The notes under the pieces: generated by a model | Seen by the model: the letters and a program-made list of their open reading frames with translations, nothing else | What the model was told of the DNA's origin: nothing | The model's database searches: none | Origin: Pseudoxanthomonas beigongshangi | GTDB lineage: Bacteria; Pseudomonadota; Gammaproteobacteria; Xanthomonadales; Xanthomonadaceae | Assembly (NCBI RefSeq): GCF_016820515.1 | Contig: NZ_JADHDV010000026.1 | Coordinates: 1 to 49,535, forward strand | DNA length: 49,535 nt | Direction: 5' to 3' | Program-made: the position numbers and the translations under genes | Part shown: positions 1 to 8,791 of the stretch, piece by piece | How the letters are laid out: each line of letters starts with the position of its first letter | Numbering within the stretch: position 1 is the first letter of the stretch

Positions 1-801
1 GCCGGTGAGCGGCCTGTTCGCGTCGGCGCGCCCGGCGGCGCGGGCCGCATCGGCGCCGGCGCGCGCGGGCGAGGCCACATCCACCGCCCGGGTACGCCGG
101 GGCAGGTAGATCAGGCCGGGCAGCACGCCTTCCTGCGACAGGTACTGGTTCAGTGTTTCCGCCCACTCCTGATAGTTGCCCATCACCTTGTGGTCGAAGG
201 TGCGATAGAGGAGCAGGCGCTCCTCCAGATCCAGCTCCAGGGTGCGCGCGGCCAGCTTGAGCATCCGGCACAGGCCCTGCGGTCCGATCGGCAGGCGTTC
301 GTTGTCGAAGGCGGGCGCGCCGCCGAGGGCGCCGAAGCGCTGGCCCAGCAGCAGCAGCGATTGGGAGGCACGGACCTCGTGCCGGCGGGCGATGTCGCTG
401 AGGACGATTTCCTCGTCCATCGCGGCGTCTTCCACCAGGGTCAGGGTGCGGAACTCGAGCCCGGTCGGCGCGGGCGCGCGGGCGCGCGACGGCGGCGTGC
501 GGACGGCGGCCAGTTCGGCTTCCAGCGCGAACATGAAGTGCGGGACGAACTCGCCGCGGTTGCGCTGGAACGCGCGCAGGTTGCTGAAGAATTCAGCCTG
601 GCGGTTGTCGCTGCGGGCCTGTTCGGCCTGCTTGAACAAGGCCTGCTCGTACTCCGGCAGCATCGCGTTGAGCGACTGGATGATGTCGCTGGAGATGTGA
701 TCGAAGAAGCCGCGGAGAAGCTTGCGCACGCGCGGCGGCAGCGATGCGCCGGCGAGGCTGCCTGCGGCGGCGCTGGGCGGTGGTGGTGGTATCGCGGTCA
801 C
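1..801 (-). CDS. DUF1631 family protein (N-terminal part, runs off window)
   Basis: The reverse strand reads as an open frame of 267 codons with no stop to the window edge. It starts at a GTG with AGGGGAGA about 11 bases upstream. The N-terminus is proline-rich (residues 4-10). It is followed by a helical, acidic region containing VRKLLRGFFDHISSDI and LLLYRTFDHKVMGNYQEW, which I recognise as the DUF1631 family of large (about 700-800 aa) proteobacterial proteins of unknown function, sometimes mislabelled thymidine phosphorylase. The most downstream part seen is Ala/Arg/Pro-rich linker. It lies 89 bases after hemW on the same strand and has its own extended -10 candidate. The start codon is inferred from the ribosome binding site; no ATG is available nearby. 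The family call is from memory of the sequence pattern. Confidence 0.7.
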   Translation of the reverse strand, partial: MTAIPPPPPSAAAGSLAGASLPPRVRKLLRGFFDHISSDIIQSLNAMLPEYEQALFKQAEQARSDNRQAEFFSNLRAFQRNRGEFVPHFMFALEAELAAVRTPPSRARAPAPTGLEFRTLTLVEDAAMDEEIVLSDIARRHEVRASQSLLLLGQRFGALGGAPAFDNERLPIGPQGLCRMLKLAARTLELDLEERLLLYRTFDHKVMGNYQEWAETLNQYLSQEGVLPGLIYLPRRTRAVDVASPARAGADAARAAGRADANRPLTG

Positions 802-829
802 GGCGTGGTGGATCTCCCCTGAGGCGACA

Positions 830-838
830 ATTATCACA
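830..838 (-). promoter_or_regulatory. Extended -10 promoter candidate for the DUF1631 gene
   Basis: On the minus strand the sequence TGTGATAAT is a TGn-type extended -10 element in an AT-rich patch of otherwise GC-rich DNA. It lies about 30 bases before the GTG start, which would give a leader of roughly 20 bases. No -35 box is recognisable, as is allowed for extended -10 promoters. Confidence 0.45.
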
Positions 839-890
839 ACATTTTGGAATCGTGGCCGCCCCGGCGTGGGGGAGGGGTGATGGCGGGCCG

Positions 891-2045
891 TCAATCGGCC
901 AGGAAGGCCGACACGACGTCGTTGGTGAAGCGCCTGCCCAGTTCGGTCGGGATGAACCGGTCCCCTTCGCGCCGCAGCCACCCGGCGGCCACGACCCGCG
1001 CCAGCGGCGCTTCCATGGCGGCCAGCGGAAGCCCGGTGCCATGTTCGAAATCGGCCACGCGGAATCCCTCGTGCAGGCGCAGCAGGTTCAGCATGTACTC
1101 GAACGGACGCTGTTCCGGCGCGATGCGATCGTCGCCGCCCAGCGCCTGCGCGGTCCCGGCCGCGGCCAGGTAGGCGGTGGGATGCTTGACCTTCCAGCGG
1201 CGCAGGATCGCCTGCTCCGCGCCCAGGCTGATCTTGCCGTGCGCGCCGGCGCCGATGCCCAGGTAGTCGCCGAAGCGCCAGTAGTTCAGGTTGTGCGCGC
1301 ACTGCCGGCCCTCGCGGGCATGGGCGCTGATCTCGTAGTGGCCGAACCCGGCTCCGGCCAGCAGCGCCTGGCAATGGGCCTGCATCTCCCAGGCGCCATC
1401 GTCGTCGGGAATGCCCTGCGGCGGCCGGGCGAAGAAGATCGTGTTCGGTTCCAGGGTGAGCTGGTAGTGGGAGATGTGCGCCGGTTGCAGGGCGAAGGCG
1501 CGTTCCAGATCGCGCTCGGCCATCGCCAGGGTCTGGCCGGGCAGGGCGTACATCAGGTCCAGGTTGAAGTTGTCGAAACCCGCGTCCTGCGCCAGCTTCA
1601 CCGCCGCTTCGGCCTCGCCGCTGTCGTGGATGCGGCCGAGCCGCTGCAGGCAGCCATCATCAAAACTCTGGATGCCGAAGCTGATGCGGTTGACCCCGGC
1701 GGCCAGGTAGCGGTCGAAGCGGCCGTGCTCGGCGGTGCCCGGATTGGTTTCCAGGGTGACTTCCAGGCCCGGCGCGAACCGCAGCCGCGCCGCGGCGGCC
1801 TGCAGGAAGCGGTCGATGGTCTCCGGCGGGAACAGGCTGGGCGTGCCGCCGCCGAAGAACACCGAATGCACGGTGCGGCCCCAGACCAGCGGCAGGTCGA
1901 AATCCAGATCCCGGATCAGCGCGTCGACGTAGTCGTCGAACGGCAGCGGTCCCTTGCCCTGGTGCGAGTTGAAGTCGCAGTAGGGGCATTTGCGGACGCA
2001 CCAGGGCAGGTGCACATACAGCGACAGCGGCGGCGGGATCAGCAT
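891..2045 (-). CDS. hemW: Radical SAM heme chaperone HemW
   Basis: The 384-aa product is a radical SAM protein of the HemW (coproporphyrinogen oxidase-like) family. Known members bind heme and a 4Fe-4S cluster and deliver heme to target proteins rather than oxidising coproporphyrinogen. The cluster motif CVRKCPYC is at residues 16-23, the glycine-rich SAM motif GGGTPS near 65-70, and a family HemN C-terminal region follows. The run CxxxCxYCDF without the extra cysteine of true HemN supports HemW. The ATG at 2045 matches the usual HemW start (MxxPPLSLY); a GTG three codons upstream is possible. No clear Shine-Dalgarno is seen, and a strong hairpin sits 15 bases upstream. It follows rdgB in what looks like an rph-VOC-rdgB-hemW transcription unit. 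Confidence 0.93.
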   Translation of the reverse strand: MLIPPPLSLYVHLPWCVRKCPYCDFNSHQGKGPLPFDDYVDALIRDLDFDLPLVWGRTVHSVFFGGGTPSLFPPETIDRFLQAAAARLRFAPGLEVTLETNPGTAEHGRFDRYLAAGVNRISFGIQSFDDGCLQRLGRIHDSGEAEAAVKLAQDAGFDNFNLDLMYALPGQTLAMAERDLERAFALQPAHISHYQLTLEPNTIFFARPPQGIPDDDGAWEMQAHCQALLAGAGFGHYEISAHAREGRQCAHNLNYWRFGDYLGIGAGAHGKISLGAEQAILRRWKVKHPTAYLAAAGTAQALGGDDRIAPEQRPFEYMLNLLRLHEGFRVADFEHGTGLPLAAMEAPLARVVAAGWLRREGDRFIPTELGRRFTNDVVSAFLAD

Positions 2046-2060
2046 GGCCGGCACATTGTC

Positions 2061-2083
2061 GCATCCCGCCGCCGGCGGGATGC
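2061..2083 (-). other. Perfect hairpin between rdgB and hemW
   Basis: A 10-bp perfect stem (GCATCCCGCC with GGCGGGATGC) and a 3-base loop fill the short gap between the rdgB stop and the hemW start. There is no U-run on the minus-strand transcript, so it is more likely an mRNA processing or translation-affecting hairpin than an intrinsic terminator. On the plus strand it is followed by CGGTTTTG, but no plus-strand gene precedes it. Confidence 0.55.
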
Positions 2084-2094
2084 CGGTTTTGCGA

Positions 2095-2685
2095 TCAAGC
2101 GCGGGCCAGGCGCTCGCGCAGCGCGGCCAGGGCGCGGCCGCGGTGGCTGATGCGGTTCTTCAGCGCCACTTCCAGTTCCGCCGCCGAGCGGCCCAGCTGC
2201 GGATCCAGGAACACCGGGTCGTAGCCGTGGCCGCCGGTGCCGCGGCGCTCGTGCAGGATGCGCCCGCGCCATTCGCCTTCCACGATCAGCGGCTGCGGAT
2301 CGTCGGCATGGTGCAGCAGCACCAGCACGCAGTAGAAATGCGCGTCGCGCTGCGCGTCGGGAACGTCCCTGAGCGCGTCCAGCAGCTTGTCGATGTTGCG
2401 GCCGGCGTTGCCGTGCTCGCCGGCATAGCGGGCCGAATACAGGCCGGGCGCGCCATTGAGGGCATCGACGCAGATGCCGGAATCGTCGGCCAGCGCCGGC
2501 AAGCCGGTCAGGCGGGAGGCGTGGCGCGCCTTGATCAGCGCGTTCTCGACGAAGGTGGTGGCGGTTTCGTCGGCGTCGGTGACGCCGAGATCGGATTGGG
2601 CGATCAGCTCGATGTCGGTATCGGCCAGCAGGTGGCGCAGTTCCTCGAGCTTGCCGGCGTTGGAGGAGGCGAGTACCAGTTTCAC
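2095..2685 (-). CDS. rdgB: RdgB/HAM1 family non-canonical purine NTP pyrophosphatase
   Basis: The 196-aa product hydrolyses dITP, XTP and ITP to monophosphates, cleaning the nucleotide pool in the cytosol. The N-terminus KLVLASSNAGKLEEL is the family's substrate-binding signature. The middle carries ALADDSGICVDALNG (metal site) and GTGGHGYDPVF, and the C-terminus ends KNRISHRGRALAALRERL, with the SHR motif that contacts the base. Length is normal. The start is a GTG placed by alignment to this signature; longer in-frame extension would enter the neighbouring VOC gene in a different frame. The GTG is directly preceded by eleven C residues, so there is no usual Shine-Dalgarno. The preceding VOC gene ends 34 bases upstream, which may allow coupled translation. 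Confidence 0.95.
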   Translation of the reverse strand: MKLVLASSNAGKLEELRHLLADTDIELIAQSDLGVTDADETATTFVENALIKARHASRLTGLPALADDSGICVDALNGAPGLYSARYAGEHGNAGRNIDKLLDALRDVPDAQRDAHFYCVLVLLHHADDPQPLIVEGEWRGRILHERRGTGGHGYDPVFLDPQLGRSAAELEVALKNRISHRGRALAALRERLARA

Positions 2686-2696
2686 GGGGGGGGGGG
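2686..2696 (-). repeat. 11-nt homopolymeric C tract abutting the rdgB start codon
   Basis: Eleven consecutive G on the plus strand (C on the rdgB coding strand) lie immediately before the GTG start codon, where a ribosome binding site spacer should be. Such tracts are prone to slipped-strand length change. Here a change would alter untranslated spacing, not the reading frame. Confidence 0.9.
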
Positions 2697-2719
2697 ATCC
2701 GTCAGGGGGATTCGGGGAG

Positions 2720-3112
2720 TCAGGATTTGAGCTGCAGCAGGTCCCAGCGGTTGCCGTAGAGATCGCGGAACACCGCGACCGTGCCATAGCTTTCCTCGCG
2801 CGGGGTTTCCAGGAATTCCACGCCTTGCGCCAGCATCCGCGCATGGTCGCGATGGAAGTCGTCGGTCTCCAGGAAGAAACCGACCCGTCCACCGGTCTGG
2901 TCGCCGATGCGCGCGCGCTGGGCGTCGTTGCCGGCAACGGCCAGCAGCAGGCAGGTTTCCCGCGAGCCGGGCGGTGCGACCCGCACCCAGCGCTTGCCGC
3001 CGCCCCGATCGGTGTCCTCGCGCAGCTCGAAGCCCAGCGCGCCGGTGTAGTGGGCGATGGCTCGGTCGTAGTCGTCGACCACGACGGTGATCAGGCTGAG
3101 CGTCTGGCGCAT
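2720..3112 (-). CDS. VOC (glyoxalase/bleomycin-resistance fold) family protein
   Basis: The 130-aa product has the vicinal oxygen chelate fold pattern: an N-terminal half LSLITVVVDDYDRAIAHYTGALGF and a C-terminal half ending VAVFRDLYGNRWDLLQL, which are the two beta-alpha-beta-beta-beta modules. Family members are lyases, dioxygenases or drug-binding proteins with a metal site. The specific substrate cannot be told from sequence. It resembles the common 125-135 aa 'VOC family protein' of proteobacteria. It sits between rph and rdgB, 41 bases after rph and 34 bases before rdgB, so it is likely co-transcribed. The ATG at 3112 has no obvious Shine-Dalgarno. Confidence 0.88.
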   Translation of the reverse strand: MRQTLSLITVVVDDYDRAIAHYTGALGFELREDTDRGGGKRWVRVAPPGSRETCLLLAVAGNDAQRARIGDQTGGRVGFFLETDDFHRDHARMLAQGVEFLETPREESYGTVAVFRDLYGNRWDLLQLKS

Positions 3113-3153
3113 CGGATTGAACCGGTGGAGGGAGGGAATGCTTGCGCGGGGCG

Positions 3154-3879
<726 letters not shown>

Positions 3880-3996
3880 GCAGGGAACTCGACTGGAGGA
3901 AGGAGCGGATGACCGCGTGGGCCGGATGGCCCGCCGATTCGGCCGACCGGGGCGCGCTAGGGTACCATTCGCGCTTTCGATCCGACCGGGTTTCCC

Positions 3997-4857
3997 ATGA
4001 TCCGCAGCATGACCGCCTTCGCCGCCGTCGAACGCGCCACTTCCGGTGGCACGCTGACCGGCGAACTGCGCGCGGTCAACCATCGTTTCCTGGAGCTGGG
4101 CACGCGCCTGCCCGAGGAACTGCGCGCGCTGGAACCGGCGCTGCGCGAACGCGTGTCCGCGCGGGTGTCGCGCGGCAAGCTGGACTTCACCCTGCGCCTG
4201 CGCGCGCCGGAAGGCGAGGGCGCGCTGCAGATCAATCCCGCGCTGGTCGCCCAGCTGTCCGAGCTGGCGCTGGACCTGCATGCGCGGTTCCCGGCCCTGC
4301 GCACGGAGTTCACCGATCTGCTGCAGTTCCCCGGCGTGGTGCAGAGCAAGGCGGTGGATCAGGCGATCCTGCAGGCCGAGGCGCTGGCGCTGGTGGACGC
4401 GGTGGTCGAGCAGTTCGTCGTCGCCCGCGAACGCGAGGGACAGAAGCTGGTCGCCGCCATCCTGGAGCGCGTCGACGCGATCTCCGCCCGCGCCGCCGAT
4501 GTGCGCGAACTGTTGCCGATCATCCGCGCCGGCCAGCGGCAGAAGCTGGAAGCGCGGCTGGCCGAGCTGTCCCAGCCCGCCGATCCCGGCCGGCTGGAGC
4601 AGGAACTCGTGCTGTGGCTGCAGAAGCTGGACGTGGACGAGGAACTGGACCGGCTGGACAGCCACGTCAAGGAAATCCGCCGCGTCCTCAAGCAGGCCGA
4701 GCCGGTCGGCCGCCGGCTGGATTTCCTGTTGCAGGAATTCAACCGCGAGGCCAACACGCTGGGTTCGAAGTCGGTGGACACGCGCACCACGAACCTGGCG
4801 GTGGAACTGAAGGTCCTGATCGACCAGATCCGCGAACAAGTGCAGAACATCGAATGA
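3997..4857 (+). CDS. yicC: YicC/YloC family endoribonuclease
   Basis: The 286-aa product begins with the family signature MIRSMTAFA and contains [15 protein letters not shown] and, near the end, [17 protein letters not shown], both hallmark YicC motifs. The family consists of an N-terminal YicC domain and a C-terminal DUF1732 domain; E. coli YicC is a ribonuclease linked to decay of the small RNA RyhB. Its stop overlaps the gmk start by ATGA, so the two are translationally coupled, an arrangement common in this lineage. A weak -10 (TACCAT at 3963-3968) overlaps a candidate -10 for rph on the other strand, consistent with a shared divergent promoter. Confidence 0.95.
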   Translation: MIRSMTAFAAVERATSGGTLTGELRAVNHRFLELGTRLPEELRALEPALRERVSARVSRGKLDFTLRLRAPEGEGALQINPALVAQLSELALDLHARFPALRTEFTDLLQFPGVVQSKAVDQAILQAEALALVDAVVEQFVVAREREGQKLVAAILERVDAISARAADVRELLPIIRAGQRQKLEARLAELSQPADPGRLEQELVLWLQKLDVDEELDRLDSHVKEIRRVLKQAEPVGRRLDFLLQEFNREANTLGSKSVDTRTTNLAVELKVLIDQIREQVQNIE

Positions 4858-5474
4858 GCCGCCGCGGCACCCTCTACATCGTTGCCGCGCCCTCGGGCGC
4901 CGGCAAGAGCAGCATCGTCAACGCCGTGCTGGCGCGGGATCCGGAAATCGCCCTGTCGATTTCCTTCACCTCGCGCGCGCCGCGTCCGGGCGAGCGCCAC
5001 GCCCAGCACTACCACTTCATCAACGCCGACGAGTTCCAGGCGATGATCCGCGCCGGCGACTTCTTCGAATACGCGCTGGTCCACGGCGACTGGAAGGGCA
5101 CCGCCCGGCAGTCGGTGGAACCGCAGCTGTGCGCCGGCAAGGACGTGCTGCTGGAAATCGACTGGCAGGGCGCGCGCCAGGTGCGCGAGAAGGTGCCCGA
5201 TGCGGTCAGCGTGTTCATCCTGCCGCCTTCGCGCGATGCCCTGGAACAGCGCATGCGCGCACGCGGCCAGGACAGCGAGGAGGTCATCCAGCGCCGGCTG
5301 GCGGCGGCACGCGAGGAGATGTCGCACTACGACGAGTTCGACTACGTGATCGTCAACGACGTGTTCGACACCGCCTGCGACCAGATGCATGCCATCTTCA
5401 CCGCCAGCCGCCTGCGCCGGGAAGCCCAGCAGCAGCGGCACGAGGCGCTGATCGGGGCGCTGCTGGCCGAGTAG
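4854..5474 (+). CDS. gmk: Guanylate kinase
   Basis: The 206-aa product phosphorylates GMP to GDP with ATP. The P-loop APSGAGKS lies at residues 12-19, followed by the GMP-binding segment [11 protein letters not shown] and the HYHFI block, then [10 protein letters not shown]. Length is typical of bacterial Gmk. The start overlaps the yicC stop (ATGA). The following gene rpoZ has its own promoter, but gmk-rpoZ-spoT adjacency is a conserved cluster joining guanine nucleotide supply with (p)ppGpp metabolism. Confidence 0.97.
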   Translation: MSRRGTLYIVAAPSGAGKSSIVNAVLARDPEIALSISFTSRAPRPGERHAQHYHFINADEFQAMIRAGDFFEYALVHGDWKGTARQSVEPQLCAGKDVLLEIDWQGARQVREKVPDAVSVFILPPSRDALEQRMRARGQDSEEVIQRRLAAAREEMSHYDEFDYVIVNDVFDTACDQMHAIFTASRLRREAQQQRHEALIGALLAE

Positions 5475-5516
5475 GGGCCACGTGGGCTGCTAACTGACTG
5501 ATTTGTAAAGAAACGG

Positions 5517-5545
5517 TTGCCTCGGGCCAGCCGAGGCCGTACAAT
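5517..5545 (+). promoter_or_regulatory. Sigma70-type promoter upstream of rpoZ
   Basis: TTGCCT (5517-5522) and TACAAT (5540-5545) are separated by exactly 17 bases, a near-consensus housekeeping promoter. Transcription would start near 5552, about 45 bases before the rpoZ ATG. Confidence 0.7.
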
Positions 5546-5597
5546 CGCCGCCCCTTTCCCTATTCATCGCGCGACCCTTGGGTCGCCGGGAGCCCGC

Positions 5598-5897
5598 ATG
5601 GCCCGCATCACCGTCGAAGATTGCCTGGAAGTCGTCAACAACCGTTTCGAACTGGTCACGATGGCCGCCAAGCGCGCCCGCCAGCTCGCCAATGGCGTCG
5701 AGTCCACCATCGACAACAGCGAAACCGCCGACAAGCCCACCGTGCTGGCGCTGCGTGAAATCGCCGCCCGCAAGATCGACAACGATCTGATCGATCGCGT
5801 CGAGAAGGCCGAGCGCGAGCGCGCTGAGCGCGAAGCGCTGGAATGGGCTGCCGCCGAAGTGGTCGCCGACGACGACATGTCCAAGGGCGACGACTGA
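5598..5897 (+). CDS. rpoZ: DNA-directed RNA polymerase omega subunit
   Basis: The 99-aa product starts [20 protein letters not shown] and continues with AAKRARQL, the conserved omega core that clamps the beta-prime C-terminus and forms one ppGpp site on RNA polymerase. An acidic, lineage-variable tail follows. It has its own good promoter and is followed by an intrinsic terminator before spoT, so it appears to be transcribed largely on its own. Confidence 0.97.
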   Translation: MARITVEDCLEVVNNRFELVTMAAKRARQLANGVESTIDNSETADKPTVLALREIAARKIDNDLIDRVEKAERERAEREALEWAAAEVVADDDMSKGDD

Positions 5898-5951
5898 CGC
5901 CGGACGCCGCCCGTCACCCGAGGGGCGGCACCGCCAGGTCACACTTGTCGG

Positions 5952-5975
5952 AAAGGCCCGCGCGAGCGGGCTTTT
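5952..5975 (+). terminator. Intrinsic terminator after rpoZ
   Basis: A GCCCGC/GCGGGC stem with GCGA loop, extended by A-U and G-U pairs, is followed by TTTTCGCGTTTT. It lies between rpoZ and spoT. Confidence 0.75.
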
Positions 5976-6024
5976 CGCGTTTTCCGGGTTTGCCGTACCG
6001 CCACGTCTGCACTAGGCTGGCGGC

Positions 6025-8196
6025 ATGAACCCAGGCCGTACCGCCAAGGCGCTCCGCACTCCCGCTTCATCGCGCAACGATGGCGTGCCGGACTATCTCG
6101 CCCAATTCGAAAAGACCGCCCGATACCTGCCCAAGGAACAGCTGCCGCTGCTGCGCCGTGCCTGGGAGGTCGGCGCCGCCGCGCATGAAGGCCAGACCCG
6201 CAAGTCGGGCGAGCCTTACATCACCCATCCGGTCGCGGTGGCCGGCGTGCTGGCCGAACTGGGCATGGACGCGGAGACCCTGATCGCCGCGATCCTGCAC
6301 GACACCATCGAGGACACCCCGCTTACCCGCGAGGCCATCGCCGGCGAGTTCGGCGAGTCGGTGGCGGAACTGGTGGACGGCGTCACCAAGCTGGACAAGC
6401 TGAAGTTCCGCGACCGCCAGGAGGCCGCGGCCGAGAGTTTCCGCAAGATGCTGCTGGCGATGTCGCGGGATCTGCGCGTCATCATGATCAAGCTGGCCGA
6501 CCGCCTGCACAACATGCGCACGCTGGGCGCGCAGAGCGCCGAGGCGCGCCAGCGCATCGCCCGCGAGACCCTGGAAATCTACGCGCCCATCGCCCAGCGG
6601 CTGGGCATGAACCTGGTCAAGTCGGAGCTGCAGGATCTCGGCTTCCGCGCGCTGCATCCGTGGCGGCACGCGGTGATCGACAAGCACATCCGCAGCCAGC
6701 CGGTCATGCGCCGCGAGTCGATGGCGCAGATCGAGGCGCATTTGTCCCAGCGACTTACCAAGGAGGGCATCGAACATCGCCTGGTGAGTCGCATCAAGAC
6801 CCCGTGGAGCATCTACAACAAGATGCGCGCGGAGGGCAAAAGCTTCGACCAGGTGATGGATGTCTTCGGCTTCCGCGTGGTGGTCGATTCGGTGCCTTCC
6901 TGCTACCACGCCCTCGGCGCGGTGCACGCGCAGTACAAGCCGCTGGACGGTCGCTTCCGCGACTTCATCGCCATTCCCAAGGCCAACGGCTACCAGTCGC
7001 TGCACACGGTGCTGTTCGGCCCCTACGGTTCGCCGATCGAGGTGCAGATCCGCACCCAGGAGATGGATCTCATCGCCGAGCGCGGCATTGCCGCGCACTG
7101 GACCTACAAGTTCGGTACCGATTCGCCCAACAGCGCGCAGAACCGCGCGCACGCCTGGATCAGCGAACTGATCGACAACCAGCGCGCCGCCGGCTCGTCG
7201 CTGGAGTTCCTGGAGAACGTCAAGGTCGATCTGTTCCCGGACGAGGTCTACCTGTTCACGCCCAAGGGCAAGATCCTGTCCTTGCCGCGCAACTCCACCG
7301 CGCTGGACTTCGCCTACGCGGTGCATACCGATGTCGGCAACCAGGCGGTGGCCTCGCGCGTGGACAAGAAGCTGGTGCCGCTGCGCACCAAGCTGGCCAG
7401 CGGCCAGAGCGTGGAGATCATCACCGCCAAGTCCGCCGCGCCCAAGCCGCAGTGGCTGGAGTTCGTGGTCACCAGCAAGGCCCGCACCGCGATCCGCCAC
7501 CAGCTCAAGCAACTGGAGCACGAGGACGCCGTGCAGCTGGGCCACCGCATGCTGGATCGCGCGCTGGAGGAACTGGACAGTTCGCTGGAGCGGTTGCCGC
7601 AACAGCGGCTGGACACCTTCCTGGCCGAGCACCGCTATCCGCGCCTGGAAGCCTTCCTGGCCGACATCGCGCTCGGCAACTGGATGCCGGGACAGGCCGC
7701 GCAGGCACTGACCGCGCACGCCGAACTGCGTGCCGGCGCGCACTCGCGCCACTCGCAGGAGAAGATCCTGATCAAGGGCACCGAGCGCGGCGTGGTCAGC
7801 TTCGCCAACTGCTGCCAGCCGATTCCCGGCGACGAGATCATGGGTTACCACACCGCCGGCAAGGGCATCGTGGTGCACCGGATGGACTGCCCCAACGTCA
7901 CCGAATTCCGCAAGTCGCCCGAGCGCTGGGTGCCGATCGCCTGGGATGCCAACGTCACTGGCGACTACGACGCCTCGCTGCTGATCGACGTGGAAAACCG
8001 CCCCGGCGTCCTGGCCCAGGTCGCCGCCGCGGTGGCCAAGAGCCAGTCCAACATCGAGCGGGTGGAATACCTGGAGCGCGACATCAACGTGGCGGTGCTG
8101 CGCTTCTCCATCCAGGTGCGCGACCGCAACCACCTGGCCGAAGTGATGCGCCGCCTGCGCCGCCTCAACGTCGTCCACGGCGTCCGCCGCCAGTAG
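6025..8196 (+). CDS. spoT: Bifunctional (p)ppGpp synthetase/hydrolase SpoT (RelA/SpoT family)
   Basis: The 723-aa product makes and degrades the alarmone (p)ppGpp. The HD hydrolase domain (about residues 45-195) keeps its metal ligands: AHEGQ with H54, H68, and the HDTIEDT motif at 92-98. The synthetase domain (about 245-360) contains FGFRVVV, NGYQSLHT and EVQIRTQEMD. A TGS domain follows (about 403-465), and an ACT domain closes the protein (about 650-720). The intact HD site makes it SpoT or Rel, not a hydrolase-dead RelA. It follows rpoZ and precedes ridA. The ATG has a weak ribosome binding site. Its TAG stop codon is supplied by a GTAG repeat element. Confidence 0.97.
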   Translation: MNPGRTAKALRTPASSRNDGVPDYLAQFEKTARYLPKEQLPLLRRAWEVGAAAHEGQTRKSGEPYITHPVAVAGVLAELGMDAETLIAAILHDTIEDTPLTREAIAGEFGESVAELVDGVTKLDKLKFRDRQEAAAESFRKMLLAMSRDLRVIMIKLADRLHNMRTLGAQSAEARQRIARETLEIYAPIAQRLGMNLVKSELQDLGFRALHPWRHAVIDKHIRSQPVMRRESMAQIEAHLSQRLTKEGIEHRLVSRIKTPWSIYNKMRAEGKSFDQVMDVFGFRVVVDSVPSCYHALGAVHAQYKPLDGRFRDFIAIPKANGYQSLHTVLFGPYGSPIEVQIRTQEMDLIAERGIAAHWTYKFGTDSPNSAQNRAHAWISELIDNQRAAGSSLEFLENVKVDLFPDEVYLFTPKGKILSLPRNSTALDFAYAVHTDVGNQAVASRVDKKLVPLRTKLASGQSVEIITAKSAAPKPQWLEFVVTSKARTAIRHQLKQLEHEDAVQLGHRMLDRALEELDSSLERLPQQRLDTFLAEHRYPRLEAFLADIALGNWMPGQAAQALTAHAELRAGAHSRHSQEKILIKGTERGVVSFANCCQPIPGDEIMGYHTAGKGIVVHRMDCPNVTEFRKSPERWVPIAWDANVTGDYDASLLIDVENRPGVLAQVAAAVAKSQSNIERVEYLERDINVAVLRFSIQVRDRNHLAEVMRRLRRLNVVHGVRRQ

Positions 8197-8216
8197 AGCG
8201 GAGCTCGCTCCGCTGC
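8193..8216 (+). repeat. GTAG-type REP hairpin overlapping the spoT stop codon
   Basis: GTAG is followed by a perfect 7-bp stem (AGCGGAG/CTCCGCT) with CTCG loop and a closing GC. GTAG-headed hairpins are the REP (SMAG-like) class known in Stenotrophomonas and relatives. Two further near-identical copies occur in this window at 39252 and 39392, which makes chance unlikely. Confidence 0.85.
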
Positions 8217-8240
8217 CTTTCCGGTGCCCGGATTTCGCCC

Positions 8241-8309
8241 TGTGGGAGCGACGTGAGTCGCGATTGCGGTCGCCCGGTACATCCCGTCGCGACTCACGTC
8301 GCTCCCACA
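8241..8309. repeat. Inverted pair of GTGGGAG-type REP elements
   Basis: Two perfectly complementary 23-base arms (8241-8263 and 8287-8309) are separated by 23 bases. Each arm itself forms a small hairpin (GCGAC, GTGA loop, GTCGC) after the head TGTGGGAG. This is the structure of a REP doublet; TGTGGGAGCG heads are common in Pseudomonas and Xanthomonadaceae REPs. It lies between spoT and ridA, downstream of the GTAG element. Confidence 0.88.
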
Positions 8310-8380
8310 AGGGGATGGCGTGTACCGTGCCGGATTGCTGCCTCAGTTAAAATCCCCGCCTTTCCCGTCAGGAGCGCCCC

Positions 8381-8764
8381 ATGAGCAAGCAGATCATCCA
8401 CACGGAACAGGCGCCCGCCGCCATCGGCCCGTATTCGCAGGCGGTGCGCGCCGGCAACACCGTGTATTTCTCCGGGCAGATTCCGCTGGATCCGGCCACC
8501 GGCAACCTGGTCGAGGGCGACATCGAGGCGCAGGCGCGCCGCGCGTTCGATAATCTCAAGGCGGTGGCCGAGGCGGCCGGCGGTTCGCTGGGCGACGTCG
8601 TCCGCCTGGGCCTGTACCTGACCGACCTGGGCGAGTTCGCCAAGGTCAACGCGGTGATGCAGGACTACTTCCAGGCGCCGTTTCCGGCGCGCTCCACCAT
8701 TGAGGTAGCCGGCCTGCCCAAGGGCGCGGCGTTCGAGGTTGACGCGGTGATGGTGGTCGGCTGA
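8381..8764 (+). CDS. ridA: RidA family reactive enamine/imine deaminase
   Basis: The 127-aa product belongs to the YjgF/YER057c/UK114 family. It hydrolyses 2-aminoacrylate and related imines released by PLP enzymes, protecting them from damage. AIGPYSQAV near the N-terminus, the active-site arginine in PARSTIEV (R104) and the glutamate of the C-terminal AFEVDAVMV (E119) are all present, so it should be an active RidA. It follows spoT after the REP-containing gap. TTAAAAT at 8347-8353 could be its -10, but no -35 is clear. It converges with the AraC gene, only 27 bases apart. Confidence 0.94.
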   Translation: MSKQIIHTEQAPAAIGPYSQAVRAGNTVYFSGQIPLDPATGNLVEGDIEAQARRAFDNLKAVAEAAGGSLGDVVRLGLYLTDLGEFAKVNAVMQDYFQAPFPARSTIEVAGLPKGAAFEVDAVMVVG

Positions 8765-8791
8765 CCGCCCGCCGTTGACCCCGGCGCGCGA

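Noticed and set aside
3909-4853. Long out-of-frame plus-strand extension of the gmk frame through yicC
   Set aside because: The frame is open only because of GC bias. The gmk start overlapping the yicC stop by ATGA gives the correct N-terminus with the P-loop at the usual distance.
6067-8310. 747-codon open frame on the minus strand opposite spoT
   Set aside because: It is antisense to an unambiguous spoT gene, has His/Gln/Ala/Arg-rich composition typical of high-GC shadow frames, no ribosome site and no recognisable domain.
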